From NCBI GenBank assembly GCA_937928005.1, contig CALFVD010000008.1, positions 1-38,410 on the forward strand: DNA of 38,410 bases. Reading direction: 5' to 3'. Positions 1 through 7,786 of the stretch are shown here, piece after piece. The translations under genes were made by a program, and so were the position numbers. The stretch comes from an uncultured Neomegalonema sp. Lineage in GTDB: Bacteria > Pseudomonadota > Alphaproteobacteria > Rhodobacterales > Rhodobacteraceae. Positions within the stretch are counted from its first letter, which is position 1, and each line of letters starts with the position of its first letter. The notes below the pieces were generated by a model. The model saw only the letters and a program-made list of their open reading frames with translations, ran no database searches and was not told the origin of the DNA.

Positions 1-149
1 GCAAGAACGTAGTCGGCCTTTTTGTCCACGATCTTTGCGGCGATGGCCTTCTGCGCCCCCATAGCGTCGATGGTGACGGTCGCGCTCTTGAGCGCAGGCA
101 TGTCTAGAAGCTCGAGAATGGCCGCGATCTCGTTGCTCTTACCCGTCTA
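1..149 (-). pseudogene. ISAs1-family transposase fragment, cut by the window edge
   Basis: Translating the minus strand from about 140 down to 1 gives KSNEIAAILELLDMPALKSA followed by TVTIDAMGAQKAIAAKIVDK and then KADYVL. This matches the conserved ISAs1 transposase core, which has KSNEI near an acidic residue and a TIDAMG..AIA..I...ADYVL block around a catalytic Asp. The reading frame hits a stop a few codons upstream of KSNEI. A one-base shift there would restore VVDGKSNEI, so the 5' side is probably frameshifted or truncated at about 141-149. No upstream transposase sequence precedes it and an HU-like gene begins only 25 bases away. The rest lies outside the window, so whether the other end is intact is unknown. 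Confidence 0.7.
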
Positions 150-173
150 CCACAGGAGCGTATAAATCCGCCA

Positions 174-488
174 ATGTCGGTCGATATTCGTGCTGATAAA
201 TCCCTGGAGGGCATACTGCTCAACAATCTTGCTGTCGGTATGAAGGTGGATCGAGAGCACGCCGAACAGATGTTTACGATCTTGAAGGGTGTAATGACAT
301 GGACAATCGTTGAAACGGGCATGATGACAATTCCAGGTATCGGTACCTTTGAACGGGTATCGATTCCTGCGACTGGTCGTACGATTAGCGGTGGCGATCA
401 GGCATCTAGCAGCGTGGTGGATAAACCTGCAGTACAGAAAATCGTATTCAAAGCTTCCGAGTCACTGGAAAAAGCATTGAACGATTGA
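174..488 (+). CDS. Divergent HU/IHF-like DNA-binding protein
   Basis: The 104-residue product resembles the HU/IHF fold in its second half. A GIGTFERVSIPATGRTISGG stretch (about residues 56-75) sits where HU proteins carry the GFGTF...R.GRNP.TG beta arm, and IVFKASESLEKALN ends it as in HU (VFKAGKALKEAVN). The canonical RNP tip of the arm is missing. The N-terminal half would supply the helical dimerisation region. The start at 174 is preceded by AGGAG at 154-158, a rather long spacing of 15 bases. The gene abuts a transposase remnant, so its 5' region may have been rearranged. It would bind DNA as a dimer in the nucleoid. The family call is moderate and the exact role is unknown. Confidence 0.65.
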   Translation: MSVDIRADKSLEGILLNNLAVGMKVDREHAEQMFTILKGVMTWTIVETGMMTIPGIGTFERVSIPATGRTISGGDQASSSVVDKPAVQKIVFKASESLEKALND

Positions 489-500
489 ACACTCTTTGGG

Positions 501-519
501 ATGTCAGTGTTTCTGACAT
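501..519 (+). other. Perfect 7-bp hairpin downstream of the HU-like gene
   Basis: ATGTCAG-TGTTT-CTGACAT forms a perfect 7-bp stem with a 5-base loop, 13 bases after the HU-like stop codon. A short T tract (CTCTTTTT, about 540-547) lies 20 bases further on rather than directly after the stem. It is therefore at best a weak terminator or an operator. The remainder of 489-624 shows no gene. Confidence 0.35.
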
Positions 520-624
520 ACAGCTCTCCCCAATTCAGACTCTTTTTACCGGCAGGAATCGGATGACCGCGTGAGCATGTTCGCTGTACGGTCGGACAGG
601 TGAATCGGGTAGTGGGGGATTGGT

Positions 625-1785
625 GTGGACGGTGATTTCAAACGGTCCGTAAGGGTGACGCGGCCTACGGGCGCGGCGTTCTCTATGCTCGGTTTTGTCG
701 CGTTGGTGGTGGTGGTTGCGTATTTTCTCGCGCAGCCGATCCGTGATGTCTTCCTTGCCAATGTCTACCTGAACGGCCTTATCATCGTCGTTCTGGTGGT
801 AGGGGTGTTGTATACATTCTGGCAGGTGTTGCGCCTGTCGCGCTGTATCGACTGGATCGACGCTTTCATCGCGGAACGACCCGGTTTCGAGACGATCCAG
901 CCACCGCGCTTGCTGGCCTCGATGGCGGGGATGTTGCGAGATCGGGAGGCCCGCAAGTCTCTCAGCCCCTCCATCGTTAGGGCGATTCTTGATTCTATCG
1001 CGACGCGGCTGGATGAAAGCCGGGAAATCGCGCGATATATCGCCAGTCTGCTGATTTTCCTTGGCCTTCTTGGCACATTCTGGGGGTTGTCGATCACGGT
1101 GCCGTTGGTGGTCGAAACCATCCGCGACCTTGCGCCGGAGGAAGGGACGGATGCGGGGGAGGTGTTTCAGCGGCTCGTGACCAATCTGGGCGAGCAGATG
1201 CGGGGGCTAGGGACGGCGTTTGCTTCGTCACTGTTGGGTCTCGCCGGTTCGCTGATCCTTGGCTTCCTCGAAATCCTGTCCGGGCAGGCGCAGAATCGGT
1301 TTTACCGAGAACTGGAGGAGGCGCTGTCGCAGATTACGCGAACAGGGCGGTCTGAGGAAGACGGGGTATCGTTCCTTGCTGAGTCGTTAGAGCGGAATTT
1401 CGAGGCGATGGATATTTTGGCCGGACAATTGGCCGCCTCAGAGGATCGCGGCATTATCGCCCATGACAAGCTGGAAAATGCGGCGGCGTCGCTGGCGCTG
1501 TTGGCGGAGCGGATGCAGTCGGATCAGACGGCATTTCGTAATCTGACGGAAAGTCAGGATGACTTGAGCGCAGCTTTGGCGGCGGCGACCGAGCGAAATA
1601 AAGGTATTTTGGGCGGTATGGACGAAGCCACCCGCACCCGTATCGCCAGCATTGACCGACATATGCTGCGCCTGATCGAAGAGATGACGGCGGGCCGGGG
1701 TGAGGCGACCGCCGATCTGCGCGGCGAAATCCGTACCCTGACGCGCACCATCGAATCGGCGGCGCGCGGCGAATTGGACCGCTGA
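625..1785 (+). CDS. MotA/TolQ/ExbB-type proton channel protein
   Basis: This 386-residue inner-membrane protein has four hydrophobic segments, near residues 17-37, 45-68, 138-158 and 195-215. The last two, with FLGLLGTFWGLSITV and GLGTAFASSLLGLAGSLILG, match the paired pore helices of MotA/TolQ/ExbB proteins. A long polar C-terminal half (about 230-386), rich in Glu, Ala and Leu, is probably helical and cytoplasmic. The chosen start is GTG at 625, with GGGGG a few bases upstream. Its stop is separated by one base from the OmpA/MotB-like gene, so the two are co-translated and probably form one complex: this channel plus a peptidoglycan-anchored partner driven by ion flow. Comparable pairs occur in many alphaproteobacteria. 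The long tail also recalls ZorA. The physiological function is not known. Confidence 0.8.
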   Translation: MDGDFKRSVRVTRPTGAAFSMLGFVALVVVVAYFLAQPIRDVFLANVYLNGLIIVVLVVGVLYTFWQVLRLSRCIDWIDAFIAERPGFETIQPPRLLASMAGMLRDREARKSLSPSIVRAILDSIATRLDESREIARYIASLLIFLGLLGTFWGLSITVPLVVETIRDLAPEEGTDAGEVFQRLVTNLGEQMRGLGTAFASSLLGLAGSLILGFLEILSGQAQNRFYRELEEALSQITRTGRSEEDGVSFLAESLERNFEAMDILAGQLAASEDRGIIAHDKLENAAASLALLAERMQSDQTAFRNLTESQDDLSAALAAATERNKGILGGMDEATRTRIASIDRHMLRLIEEMTAGRGEATADLRGEIRTLTRTIESAARGELDR

Positions 1786-1786
1786 G

Positions 1787-3205
1787 ATGGCTTTGCGCCG
1801 CCGTAGCACAGGCGACTCGTTTCGCATGGGAATCTGGCCCGGTTTCGTCGATGCGTTGACGGCGATGTTGTTGGTCTTCACCTTCGTCTTGTCGATTTTT
1901 ATGATCACGCAATATTTTCTGCGCGAGACAATTCTCGGCCAAGAAGCGCAGATCACCGACAAGGAAAGCGCGCTGTCGAGCCTGACCAATCGCCTCGATG
2001 CGCTGTCAGACATGCTGTCCCTTGAGCAGGACCAGCGGGCGGCGGTGGAAGCGCGTGAGATGCGGCTGAGTGCTTCACTGGCGGCAATGACGCAAGAGAA
2101 GACCGAGGCCGAGCGCGAGCGCGATGTGGAACGTGAGGCGGTCTTACGCGAGGCGGCGGAGCGCAAGGCGCTGGAGGCTTTAGCGGCCAGCCTGCGTAGT
2201 GACCTATCAGCGACGGAACAGGCATTAGACGAGACCGCCGGATCGCTGGACGAGACGGCGCGGGCACGGGCGCTGGAAGCCGCCGCCGCCGAGGCGTTGC
2301 GTAGGCGGCTGACGGAATCGCAGGCGGAACTGACGGCGATGGAGCTATCGCTCGATGAGCAACGCGCGGAGGCAGAGAGAACGTTGCTTCTACTCGCCGC
2401 CGCGCAGGAAGCCGAGGGTAAGCTCAAGGAAGCGGTGGGGGAAACGAGTAAAAAGCTTGAAGAACGCGATGTGATGCTGGCGTTGGCGAAGTCTGAATTG
2501 GCTACACTCGGCGAGGCATCGGCGGAGGAGCAAAAGCAGCTTGCACTTCTGAATCAGCAAACGCGCGCCTTGCGACAGCAGCTTGCGGCAATCAACACGC
2601 AGCTTCAGACATCGGAGGCGGAGCGTGCATCACTAGAAATCGATAGCGACCAAAAAGGCGAAGAGATTGCGAATCTCGGCGCTCGGCTGAACACGGCGTT
2701 GGCGGAGAAGAACGCGCTGTTGGAAGAGCAAGTTGATGAGTTGTCGGATTTTCGGTCAGAGTTTTTTGGGCGTGTGCGCGAGGCGCTTTCGAGGCGGAAC
2801 GATATCGTCGTGAAAGGCGATCGGTTTGTGTTTCAATCCGAGGTGCTGTTCGAGGCTGGCTCTGCCGAGTTGAACGAGGATGGGGTGCGCGAATTGGGCA
2901 AGTTCGCGGGCATTTTGATCGATATATCGCGGGATATCCCCGCTGACCTCGATTGGATACTCAGAATCGATGGGCATACGGATAGACGGCCCATTGCGTC
3001 GGGGCGTAGTCCGTATCGCGATAACTGGGAGTTGTCGCAGGCGCGGGCATTGTCGGTCGCCCGATATCTAATCAACGCCCACGGGATCGAACCGCGCCGC
3101 CTTGCTCCTACGGGATTCGGCGAATTCCAGCCGATTACGAATGAACGGACTGCGGAAGCCTATGCCAGCAATCGACGGATCGAGTTGAAACTGACCGAAC
3201 GCTGA
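1787..3205 (+). CDS. OmpA/MotB-like peptidoglycan-binding protein with long coiled coil
   Basis: The 472-residue protein has three parts. There is one N-terminal membrane helix (about residues 18-42) containing Asp22 in FVDALTAMLLVFTF, the position of the ion-binding Asp of MotB-type stators. A coiled coil of roughly 280 residues follows (about 50-330), rich in Glu, Ala, Leu and Arg. An OmpA-like peptidoglycan-binding domain ends it (about 345-472), with LFEAGSAELNEDG, IDGHTDRRP, NWELSQARA and NRRIELKL. It would be anchored in the inner membrane with the coiled coil spanning the periplasm to the wall. It starts one base after the MotA/ExbB-like gene. The length of the coiled coil sets it apart from standard MotB (about 300 residues). 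Confidence 0.85.
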   Translation: MALRRRSTGDSFRMGIWPGFVDALTAMLLVFTFVLSIFMITQYFLRETILGQEAQITDKESALSSLTNRLDALSDMLSLEQDQRAAVEAREMRLSASLAAMTQEKTEAERERDVEREAVLREAAERKALEALAASLRSDLSATEQALDETAGSLDETARARALEAAAAEALRRRLTESQAELTAMELSLDEQRAEAERTLLLLAAAQEAEGKLKEAVGETSKKLEERDVMLALAKSELATLGEASAEEQKQLALLNQQTRALRQQLAAINTQLQTSEAERASLEIDSDQKGEEIANLGARLNTALAEKNALLEEQVDELSDFRSEFFGRVREALSRRNDIVVKGDRFVFQSEVLFEAGSAELNEDGVRELGKFAGILIDISRDIPADLDWILRIDGHTDRRPIASGRSPYRDNWELSQARALSVARYLINAHGIEPRRLAPTGFGEFQPITNERTAEAYASNRRIELKLTER

Positions 3206-3343
3206 CGTGATCCGTGTTTGCGTTTCAGGGGAGGTGTGTTGCAAGGTCAGGGCAGTCCAAATGACAGGCGATGGTGCCCCGTTGCACCGCTGACAAAAAT
3301 AGATGGGCCGCGTAGACGGCTCGAACGACAGGGAGACGGCCAT

Positions 3344-4447
3344 ATGTCCTTATTTTCCACGACCAAGCGGACGGTAACGCGCACGGCGAGCGCCATTTTG
3401 CTGGCAATGGGGTTCGCCACTGCGGCCCATGCTGACATGGACTTGTCTGGCGAGACGGTCGAATGGGTGATCCCATTCTCAGAATCGGGCGGGTCGGCGA
3501 AATGGGCGAATTTCTACGCGCCGTTATTGGCTGAGGCGCTGCCCGGAGAGCCGACGGTAGTGGTGAAGTTTATGCCGGGTGCAGGCTCGACCAAGGGTGC
3601 GAACTGGTTTCAGGAACAGGCAAAGGCGGATGGCATGACGATCTTTGGATCGTCTGGCTCAACGCAATTCCCTTATCTACTGGGTGATCCGCGCGTTCGG
3701 TATGAATATAGCGATTGGAATGTCGTGTTGGCGTCTGGGACGGGCGGGGTTGCTTATCTGCCGCCCGATATGGCCAAGAAAATGGACGGTCTGGATGCGT
3801 CGGGCCTGCAAGGCGAAGACTTTATCTATGGTTCGCAAGGGGCAACGCGCCTTGACCTTGTACCGCTGCTCGCGTGGGAGATGCTGGGTCTGAGCGTCGA
3901 GCCGGTTTTTGGCATCAAGGGGCGCGGTGACGGGCGGCTGATGTTTGAACGTGGCGAAGCGAATATCGATTATCAGACATCTTCCTCGTTCCTCAAGGGC
4001 GTGGCCCCGCTGGTTGAGGAAGGCAAAGCGGTGCCAATGATGGCATGGGGCGCGTTGGATGAAGATGGTGATATCGTGCGCGACCCGACTTTCCCGGATA
4101 TGCCGACCTTCAAGGAAGTCTGTGACGCGACCGATGGGTGCGAGACGTCTGGCGAGAAATGGGAGGCGTGGAAAGCGTTCTTTATTGCCGGGTTCCCAGC
4201 GCAGAAGATGGTGTTCTTGCCCAAGGGTGCCACCGAAGAGATGATCGAGACGTACTCGAACGCCTTCAAAAAAGTCCATGCACGCGATGATTTTGCCGAA
4301 ATCTCCAAGAAACGCCTTGGCGTCTACCCGCAAATGACTGGTGAGCAAGCGGCGGCAACTCTGAAGCAAGGAACGCAGGTTCCAGCAAAGGCAAAGGCGT
4401 TCGTGGTCAATTGGCTTGAAGAGCGGTATGGCGTGACGCTGAAATAG
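3344..4447 (+). CDS. TTT transporter periplasmic solute-binding protein (TctC family), system 1
   Basis: The mature part begins after a signal peptide (TASAILLAMGFATAAHA, cleavage near residue 30). It then reads as a TctC/Bug binding protein, with VEWVIPFSESGGSAKWANF, VKFMPGAGSTKGANWF and a C-terminal FLPKGATEEMIETY region. The product is 367 residues, slightly longer than usual (about 320). The start at 3344 is chosen because GGGAG lies at 3331-3335 and the signal peptide begins directly after it; an upstream in-frame extension has no support. It would bind a carboxylate in the periplasm and deliver it to the permease encoded at 4636-6651. The two genes are separated by a paired palindromic element. 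Confidence 0.88.
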   Translation: MSLFSTTKRTVTRTASAILLAMGFATAAHADMDLSGETVEWVIPFSESGGSAKWANFYAPLLAEALPGEPTVVVKFMPGAGSTKGANWFQEQAKADGMTIFGSSGSTQFPYLLGDPRVRYEYSDWNVVLASGTGGVAYLPPDMAKKMDGLDASGLQGEDFIYGSQGATRLDLVPLLAWEMLGLSVEPVFGIKGRGDGRLMFERGEANIDYQTSSSFLKGVAPLVEEGKAVPMMAWGALDEDGDIVRDPTFPDMPTFKEVCDATDGCETSGEKWEAWKAFFIAGFPAQKMVFLPKGATEEMIETYSNAFKKVHARDDFAEISKKRLGVYPQMTGEQAAATLKQGTQVPAKAKAFVVNWLEERYGVTLK

Positions 4448-4469
4448 GTTCCTTTCACCTCACAAAAAC

Positions 4470-4612
4470 TGTCATTCCCCGCGTAAGTGGGGAATCCATG
4501 ACGCGATATGAGCCGCCTTTGGTGTGATGTGCGGCGGTGCAGACGGCCTTTTGCTGTCTTGTGTCGAATACGCGGATAAGTGGATACCCCGCCTATGTGT
4601 GGGGTATGACAT
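4470..4612. repeat. Pair of inverted REP-like hairpins
   Basis: Two near-identical palindromic units face each other. Unit 1 (4470-4502) contains ATTCCCC-gcgtaagt-GGGGAAT. Unit 2 (4580-4612) contains ATACCCC-gcctatgtgt-GGGGTAT. Both stems are perfect 7-bp. The outer ends are inverted copies (TGTCATtCCCC at the left, GGGGtATGACA at the right), and both units share a TGGAT(A/T)CCCC / GGGGAATCCA edge. The layout is that of a bacterial interspersed palindromic pair or a small mobile element. The roughly 80 bases between contain no gene. Confidence 0.7.
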
Positions 4613-4635
4613 TTCCAGATAACGGGAGATGCCCG

Positions 4636-6651
4636 ATGGACCTGCTCGCCACCGCACTCCCGGCGCTTGGAGAAGCGTTTGCGCTGATCCTCCAACCACG
4701 GCAGTTGATGTTCCTTGTCCTCGGCGTGCTGCTCGGCCTGTCGGTTGGCGTGTTCCCCGGACTTGGCGGAATCGCGGGATTGTCGCTGGTGCTGCCGTTT
4801 ATCTTCGGGATGGAGTCAGTCTCGGGGCTGGCGTTGATGGTTGGCCTGATTGCGGTAATCCCGACCTCGGATACTTTTGCCAGCGTGCTGATGGGGATAC
4901 CCGGTTCATCGGCCAGTCAGGCGACGGTGTTGGACGGGTTTCCACTCGCGAAGAAGGGTGAGGCAGCGCGGGCGTTATCGGCGGCTTTTGTATCATCGCT
5001 GTTTGGTGGATTGCTGGGCGCGAGCGTGCTGACCTTCTTTATCCTTGTGGCACGACCGCTGGTTCTGGCCTTCGGGCTGCCTGAAATGCTGATGATTACG
5101 ATCCTTGGCCTGTCGATGGTGGCGGTGTTGGCAGGAAGGGTGCCGTTGAAGGGCGTTGCCGCCGCATGTCTGGGTTTAATGCTTGGCACAGTGGGGGAAG
5201 CGGCGGCAGGGGGTAGCCTACGCATGTCGTCATACGACACGCCCTATCTTATGGATGGATTCAAGCTGGTGATCGTGGGCTTGGGCATCTTTGCCATTCC
5301 AGAGATCGTCTCGCTATTGCGGCAGGATCGCGCCATTGCGCGCGATGCGGCGCTAGGTGCGGGCTGGCTCGATGGGGTCAAAGACTGGTTCGCGAATATT
5401 TGGTTGTCGATCCGCTGCTCGGTTATTGGGGTGATCGTGGGCGTGATACCGGGGCTGGGCGGGTCGGTCGTGGATTGGATCGCCTATGGTCATACGGTCC
5501 AATCTGCGAAGGATAAAACGGGGTTTGGCTCTGGTGATATCCGGGGGGTGATCGGGCCTGAAAGCTCAAACAATGCCAAGGAGGGCGGCGGGTTGGTGCC
5601 GACATTGATCTTTGGCATCCCTGGTTCCGGCTCGATGGCGGTGTTTATCGGCGGGATGGCGCTGCTCGGCTATGATGCAGGACCACAGCTTATTAGCAAC
5701 GATCTGGACATTACCTACACTATTGTCTGGTCGCTGGCGTTGGCTAATGTGGTGGGGGCGGGGCTGTGCATCGCGCTATCGGGACCGATTGCCAAGCTGA
5801 CGACGATCCGGTTTACGCTGCTCGCGCCATTTTTGTTTATGATGATATCCTTTGCGGCGTTCCAATCGCGGCAATCGCTGGGCGATTTGGTTGCGCTGTT
5901 TGGGATCGGTCTGCTCGGCATCCTGCTGCGCCGGTTTGACTGGTCCCGGCCTGCCTTTCTCATCGGCTTCGTGCTGTCGGATCAGGCGGAGAATTATTCG
6001 AATATGGCCAATCAGATTGCGTCGTCGAAATTCAGGCGCGGATTTGATGCCGGGATCGATTATATCGCATCGCCAATATCGCTAACCTTATTGATTATTA
6101 TCATCGTGTCGGTCGTTATTGGAATCCGACAAGCGAAGCAGATATTGCCCGAAGGCGCAGTGGAAACGGGGGCAAAGCGTGCGCCGATGATCTTTCTACT
6201 CTGCATTACCGCGTATCTCTGCGTAGCGTGGTACGATGCCTTCACGATCCGTATGGTCGGCGATAAGATTTTTCCGCTGACCGTATCGTCGGTGGCGATT
6301 GTGTGCTGTGTCGCGATGCTGGTGCAGATGATGCGGGCGGAGGAGACATCGCCCCTGTTCGCGGATCGTGAGGCCGGGGGCGAGGATGCGCAAGCGCCGC
6401 ATGGGTTATGGGGAACGCTGGCTTGGTTCGCGGTGCTGCTGATGCTGTCGGCATTGGTTGGATTTATCTTGGCTCTGGCGGTTTTCCTTGTGACTTTTCT
6501 GAAAGTTAGGGCGGGGCTGTCGTGGCAGCGGACGTTGATGCTGTCGGCATTGGGTATTGGGTTTATGTGCCTTATGGCGGGCGTGTTGAATCGTGATTTT
6601 CCGCCGGGATTGCTTCAGGATTATGTCGATCTGCCGTGGCCGTTTACTTGA
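4636..6651 (+). CDS. TTT transporter permease, fused TctA-TctB, system 1
   Basis: The 671-residue membrane protein has a TctA-type body (about residues 1-500) with the repeated permease signatures: GVFPGLGGIAGLSLVLPF near the N-terminus, GVIPGLGGSVVDWIAYGH, and GPESSNNAKEGGGLVPTLIF then GIPGSGSMAVFIGG. A C-terminal extension of about 150 residues holds four more hydrophobic segments (from KRAPMIFLLCITAYLCVAWY to LGIGFMCLMAGVLNRDFP). It resembles the small TctB subunit (DUF1468), and no separate tctB gene is present here. The start at 4636 has GGGAG at 4624-4628. Its last 8 bases overlap the 3' end of the convergent TcuB-like gene. It would import the ligand bound by the 3344-4447 protein, using the ion gradient. 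Confidence 0.87.
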   Translation: MDLLATALPALGEAFALILQPRQLMFLVLGVLLGLSVGVFPGLGGIAGLSLVLPFIFGMESVSGLALMVGLIAVIPTSDTFASVLMGIPGSSASQATVLDGFPLAKKGEAARALSAAFVSSLFGGLLGASVLTFFILVARPLVLAFGLPEMLMITILGLSMVAVLAGRVPLKGVAAACLGLMLGTVGEAAAGGSLRMSSYDTPYLMDGFKLVIVGLGIFAIPEIVSLLRQDRAIARDAALGAGWLDGVKDWFANIWLSIRCSVIGVIVGVIPGLGGSVVDWIAYGHTVQSAKDKTGFGSGDIRGVIGPESSNNAKEGGGLVPTLIFGIPGSGSMAVFIGGMALLGYDAGPQLISNDLDITYTIVWSLALANVVGAGLCIALSGPIAKLTTIRFTLLAPFLFMMISFAAFQSRQSLGDLVALFGIGLLGILLRRFDWSRPAFLIGFVLSDQAENYSNMANQIASSKFRRGFDAGIDYIASPISLTLLIIIIVSVVIGIRQAKQILPEGAVETGAKRAPMIFLLCITAYLCVAWYDAFTIRMVGDKIFPLTVSSVAIVCCVAMLVQMMRAEETSPLFADREAGGEDAQAPHGLWGTLAWFAVLLMLSALVGFILALAVFLVTFLKVRAGLSWQRTLMLSALGIGFMCLMAGVLNRDFPPGLLQDYVDLPWPFT

Positions 6652-7747
6652 TCTGCGCCTGTTCGTGTGCGTGGCGGATGAGGGCGGCGGTGCGGTAGAG
6701 GCCATGGACAAACTTGCCGTAGGGCATCGTCACAAAGAAGGCGAAGACAACGCCGAGATGGATGGCCAGCAAGATGCCCATCGCGGGGGTGGAGCGCAGC
6801 ACTGTCAGGATCAAACCAGTCGTGCCGAGTAGTAAGAGCGTCCAGATAAACGCTTGTCCCAATCCACCATCACCGTTGGAATTCAGGGCAGGGTGCTTGC
6901 GTGCGCCCTCGATCAACAGGCCGCCCGCGCCGATGGTCAGGCCGATACCGCCTAACACGCCGAATATCTTAACCGGAGTCCACCATGGATAAGGGGCGGG
7001 CCAGTCCAGCAGATAGTGGAAGACCGTTCCCGTGCTGGTGGAGGCGAAGCACAGCAGGAAGCCGTAGAAGGTGAGATGATGGTAGAGTTTGCGCCTATCA
7101 GAGGGGCGCTCACTCTCGGTCATGCAACCCATGCCGCCGCCGTCGAGATAACGCAGCTTCGCGGCATCACCGAAGGCACGCCAAAGGCTGGTGGGCGTAA
7201 CCGGCATTGGCCCTGCCGCGCGCCAGAACCGCATGACACCCATGATGCTCGCGAAGATCGCGAAGGCTAAGGCGCCGCCAAAGATCGCGACCATCGTATT
7301 ATGTGGCATGACACGGTAGAAAGCCCCCGCTTCCAGACCGCTGGCGAAGAGAGCGGCGGGGTCGGAGGCCCAGACGAAACCACCGATAAAGATCGCGACG
7401 GCGATGATCAGGGCGAGGGTGATCGTCAGGCCATTGCGCTCGAACAGATGCGCAGCGGCGGGGGGCCAAGCATGGCGGGCATAGCTTTCCTCGCGCAGTG
7501 CGGCCATCGCACTCGGCATGTTGACGGCAAAGGGGTGCGGCGGGGCGTATTGGCAATCGAAATAGCACGCCCCGCAATTATGGCAGAGGTTTGAGAGGTA
7601 ATCGACATCCCCGCCCGCGAAGGTGCGGCGCAGCTCCATCGCCGGGAAGACGGCGCAAATCCCTTCGCAATAGCGGCAGGCATTGCAGACACCCATCTGG
7701 CGGGCAACTTCTTCCTGTGGGGCGGTGGTGAGGGCGGCGAGGTTCAT
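6644..7747 (-). CDS. tcuB: TcuB-like 4Fe-4S membrane oxidoreductase subunit
   Basis: The 367-residue protein begins with two C-x2-C-x2-C-x3-C motifs (Cys21/24/27/31 in CNACRYCEGIC and Cys55/58/61/65 in CHNCGACYFDC), each suited to one 4Fe-4S cluster. About six membrane segments follow, with several conserved His residues suggesting haem or quinone contact (for example KLYHHLTFYGFLLCF). This is the layout of TcuB (CitB), which reoxidises TcuA during tricarballylate oxidation and passes electrons to the quinone pool. The gene lies 39 bases after the flavoprotein gene in the same operon. Whether the substrate here is tricarballylate, citrate or aconitate, or something else, is not shown by the sequence. 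Confidence 0.85.
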   Translation of the reverse strand: MNLAALTTAPQEEVARQMGVCNACRYCEGICAVFPAMELRRTFAGGDVDYLSNLCHNCGACYFDCQYAPPHPFAVNMPSAMAALREESYARHAWPPAAAHLFERNGLTITLALIIAVAIFIGGFVWASDPAALFASGLEAGAFYRVMPHNTMVAIFGGALAFAIFASIMGVMRFWRAAGPMPVTPTSLWRAFGDAAKLRYLDGGGMGCMTESERPSDRRKLYHHLTFYGFLLCFASTSTGTVFHYLLDWPAPYPWWTPVKIFGVLGGIGLTIGAGGLLIEGARKHPALNSNGDGGLGQAFIWTLLLLGTTGLILTVLRSTPAMGILLAIHLGVVFAFFVTMPYGKFVHGLYRTAALIRHAHEQAQIK

Positions 7748-7786
7748 GGGGATGCCTCGGAGTTGATGGATGAGGGTGTTGGCTTG

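Noticed and set aside
1438-2427. Long minus-strand frame, Ser/Ala/Arg-rich, opposite the MotA/OmpA genes
   Set aside because: It is the mirror of the coiled-coil coding region, which is biased in codons; the composition is unnatural and no motif or ribosome-binding site supports it.
3677-4369. 230-residue minus-strand frame within tctC of system 1
   Set aside because: Antisense to a well-supported binding protein; no recognisable motif.
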